Positions 13,170 to 13,754 of a stretch of 13,754 nucleotides of DNA are shown here, piece by piece (within the stretch, counting starts at the first letter, position 1; the number at the start of each line of letters is the position of its first letter). Source of the DNA: Candidatus Aquicultor primus (GTDB taxonomy: Bacteria > Actinomycetota > Aquicultoria > Aquicultorales > Aquicultoraceae); NCBI GenBank assembly GCA_001767575.1, contig MELI01000071.1, forward strand, positions 7,112 through 20,865. The letters are read 5' to 3'. The position numbers were made by a program, and so were the translations under genes. Below the pieces are notes generated by a model. The model saw only the letters and a list, made by a program, of their open reading frames with translations. It searched no databases and had not been told where the DNA came from.

Positions 13170-13505
13170 GCTTGTTCCCCCGATATCCTGCATGTTCACC
13201 ATAGGCTGGCTAAGTTAATTCTCTAAACCGAGAGGTACTATGCTCGTCCCCATCGGCTGTAGCTTCGTTTAATTATTACAAAGTCTGGCAAATAAGCTAC
13301 GAACACGCGCTTACCGCGTCATACAACTCCCAGAACGATTATACATCAAACTGCGGCTTGAATAAAATCAAGACGGAACGCTCTGGCGAGCGACAACATA
13401 GCCTAGCTGGGACCTAATAAAGAGATAATCTGATGCTCAAAGCATTAGTCTTGGTTTAAGCAACGGCTTGCTATAGCACCTATCCTTTTTATTGCGCATC
13501 ATTTG
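13170..13505. other. Gene-free region between the response regulator and the phosphatase
   Basis: No open frame or RNA gene recognised. Structures seen: a minus-strand TATAAT (plus 13338-13343) without a good -35, a possible promoter of the regulator; a CCGAGAGG/CCCCATCGG hairpin (13228-13256); a 7-bp inverted repeat GTAGCTT/AAGCTAC (13259-13265, 13294-13300); and short hairpins near 13432 and 13459. None matches a riboswitch class I could identify. Confidence 0.4.
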
Positions 13506-13754
13506 TTATATTTTAGCCTCACCGGCAACCGTGTCGGCCCCACGATGGTCACAGGTATCGCTTCTTATATAACGGATAGCGACGACGGCGATGTCATCGG
13601 TCAGTTTGTGCTTGGAAAACTCCGATGCGGCGGCCATCAACGCTCCGACCATATCTCTGGTCGGAGCAGCATATACGGTATCGAGCACCGTCCCTGCCCG
13701 CTCATCGCCAAAGAACTCACCCTCATGACGCGCTTCTATCAGCCCATCGGTATA
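13506..13754 (-). CDS. SpoIIE/RsbU-type PP2C phosphatase, C-terminal fragment cut by window edge
   Basis: The last 82 residues of a protein whose frame stays open to the window end. The fragment begins YTDGLIEARHEGEFFGDERA, the SpoIIE-domain motif with a metal-binding Asp in TDG, and ends with the DDIAVVAIRYI strand (second metal-binding Asp), the normal end of this domain, followed by a short polar tail. Such Ser phosphatases act on anti-sigma-factor antagonists or other phosphoproteins, often fused to PAS/GAF or receiver domains that would be outside this window. It shares strand with the pseudo-receiver regulator but is separated by over 300 bp, so common transcription is uncertain. Confidence 0.88.
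   Translation of the reverse strand, partial: YTDGLIEARHEGEFFGDERAGTVLDTVYAAPTRDMVGALMAAASEFSKHKLTDDIAVVAIRYIRSDTCDHRGADTVAGEAKI

Noticed and set aside
13203..13260. Possible GEMM (cyclic-di-GMP) riboswitch because of GAAGCTACAG and GGGGACGAGC on the minus strand
   Set aside because: The motifs are in the wrong order and the GCACAGGGCAAACC core is missing.

Overview
The window comes from an anaerobic, probably Gram-positive bacterium. It carries an ATP-driven 2-hydroxyacyl-CoA dehydratase-type Fe-S reductase with its activator, a rubredoxin-domain fragment, a DUF134/NifX-like pair, BlaI-M56 regulation, and a SpoIIE/RsbU-type phosphatase fragment. Canonical Shine-Dalgarno (SD) sites and moderate GC with frequent GTG/TTG starts fit an anaerobic Actinomycetota or Firmicutes lineage. 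The exact taxon cannot be fixed from sequence alone.

Left part (1-4104): the edge holds the start of a rubredoxin-like gene on the minus strand. Divergent from it is the most interesting locus, a compact plus-strand operon ending at a strong intrinsic terminator (3500-3534). In order it holds a BlaI/MecI-type repressor, a minimal M56 membrane metalloprotease without a sensor domain, a 34-codon Cys/Trp-rich peptide gene, and a radical SAM/SPASM peptide maturase. The peptide gene has an 11-nt perfect SD, and its stop codon runs into the maturase SD. I read this as a RiPP (ribosomally made, post-translationally modified peptide) system with a built-in BlaI/M56 circuit and no visible transporter. 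A second BlaI paralogue with its own promoter lies directly behind the terminator.

Middle part (4155-7389): an M42 aminopeptidase (minus), a stand-alone LigD-type 3'-phosphoesterase domain (plus) with a 12-bp hairpin upstream, and a secreted coiled-coil/M23 murein hydrolase (plus).

Right part (7417-13754, all minus): in transcription order from the right edge there is the C-terminal end of a SpoIIE/PP2C-type phosphatase. Next is a LuxR/NarL-type regulator whose receiver lacks the phosphoacceptor Asp, then a cysteine-free ArsR-type repressor and a WrbA flavoprotein. A DUF134 regulator follows, with a strong promoter and a perfect 20-bp palindrome at its start site. After it come a His-rich NifX-like protein, a YkvA/DUF1232 membrane protein, and a head-to-tail pair encoding a double-cubane-cluster-type reductase and its ATP-dependent activator. 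The right part looks like a redox and metal-cluster neighbourhood.
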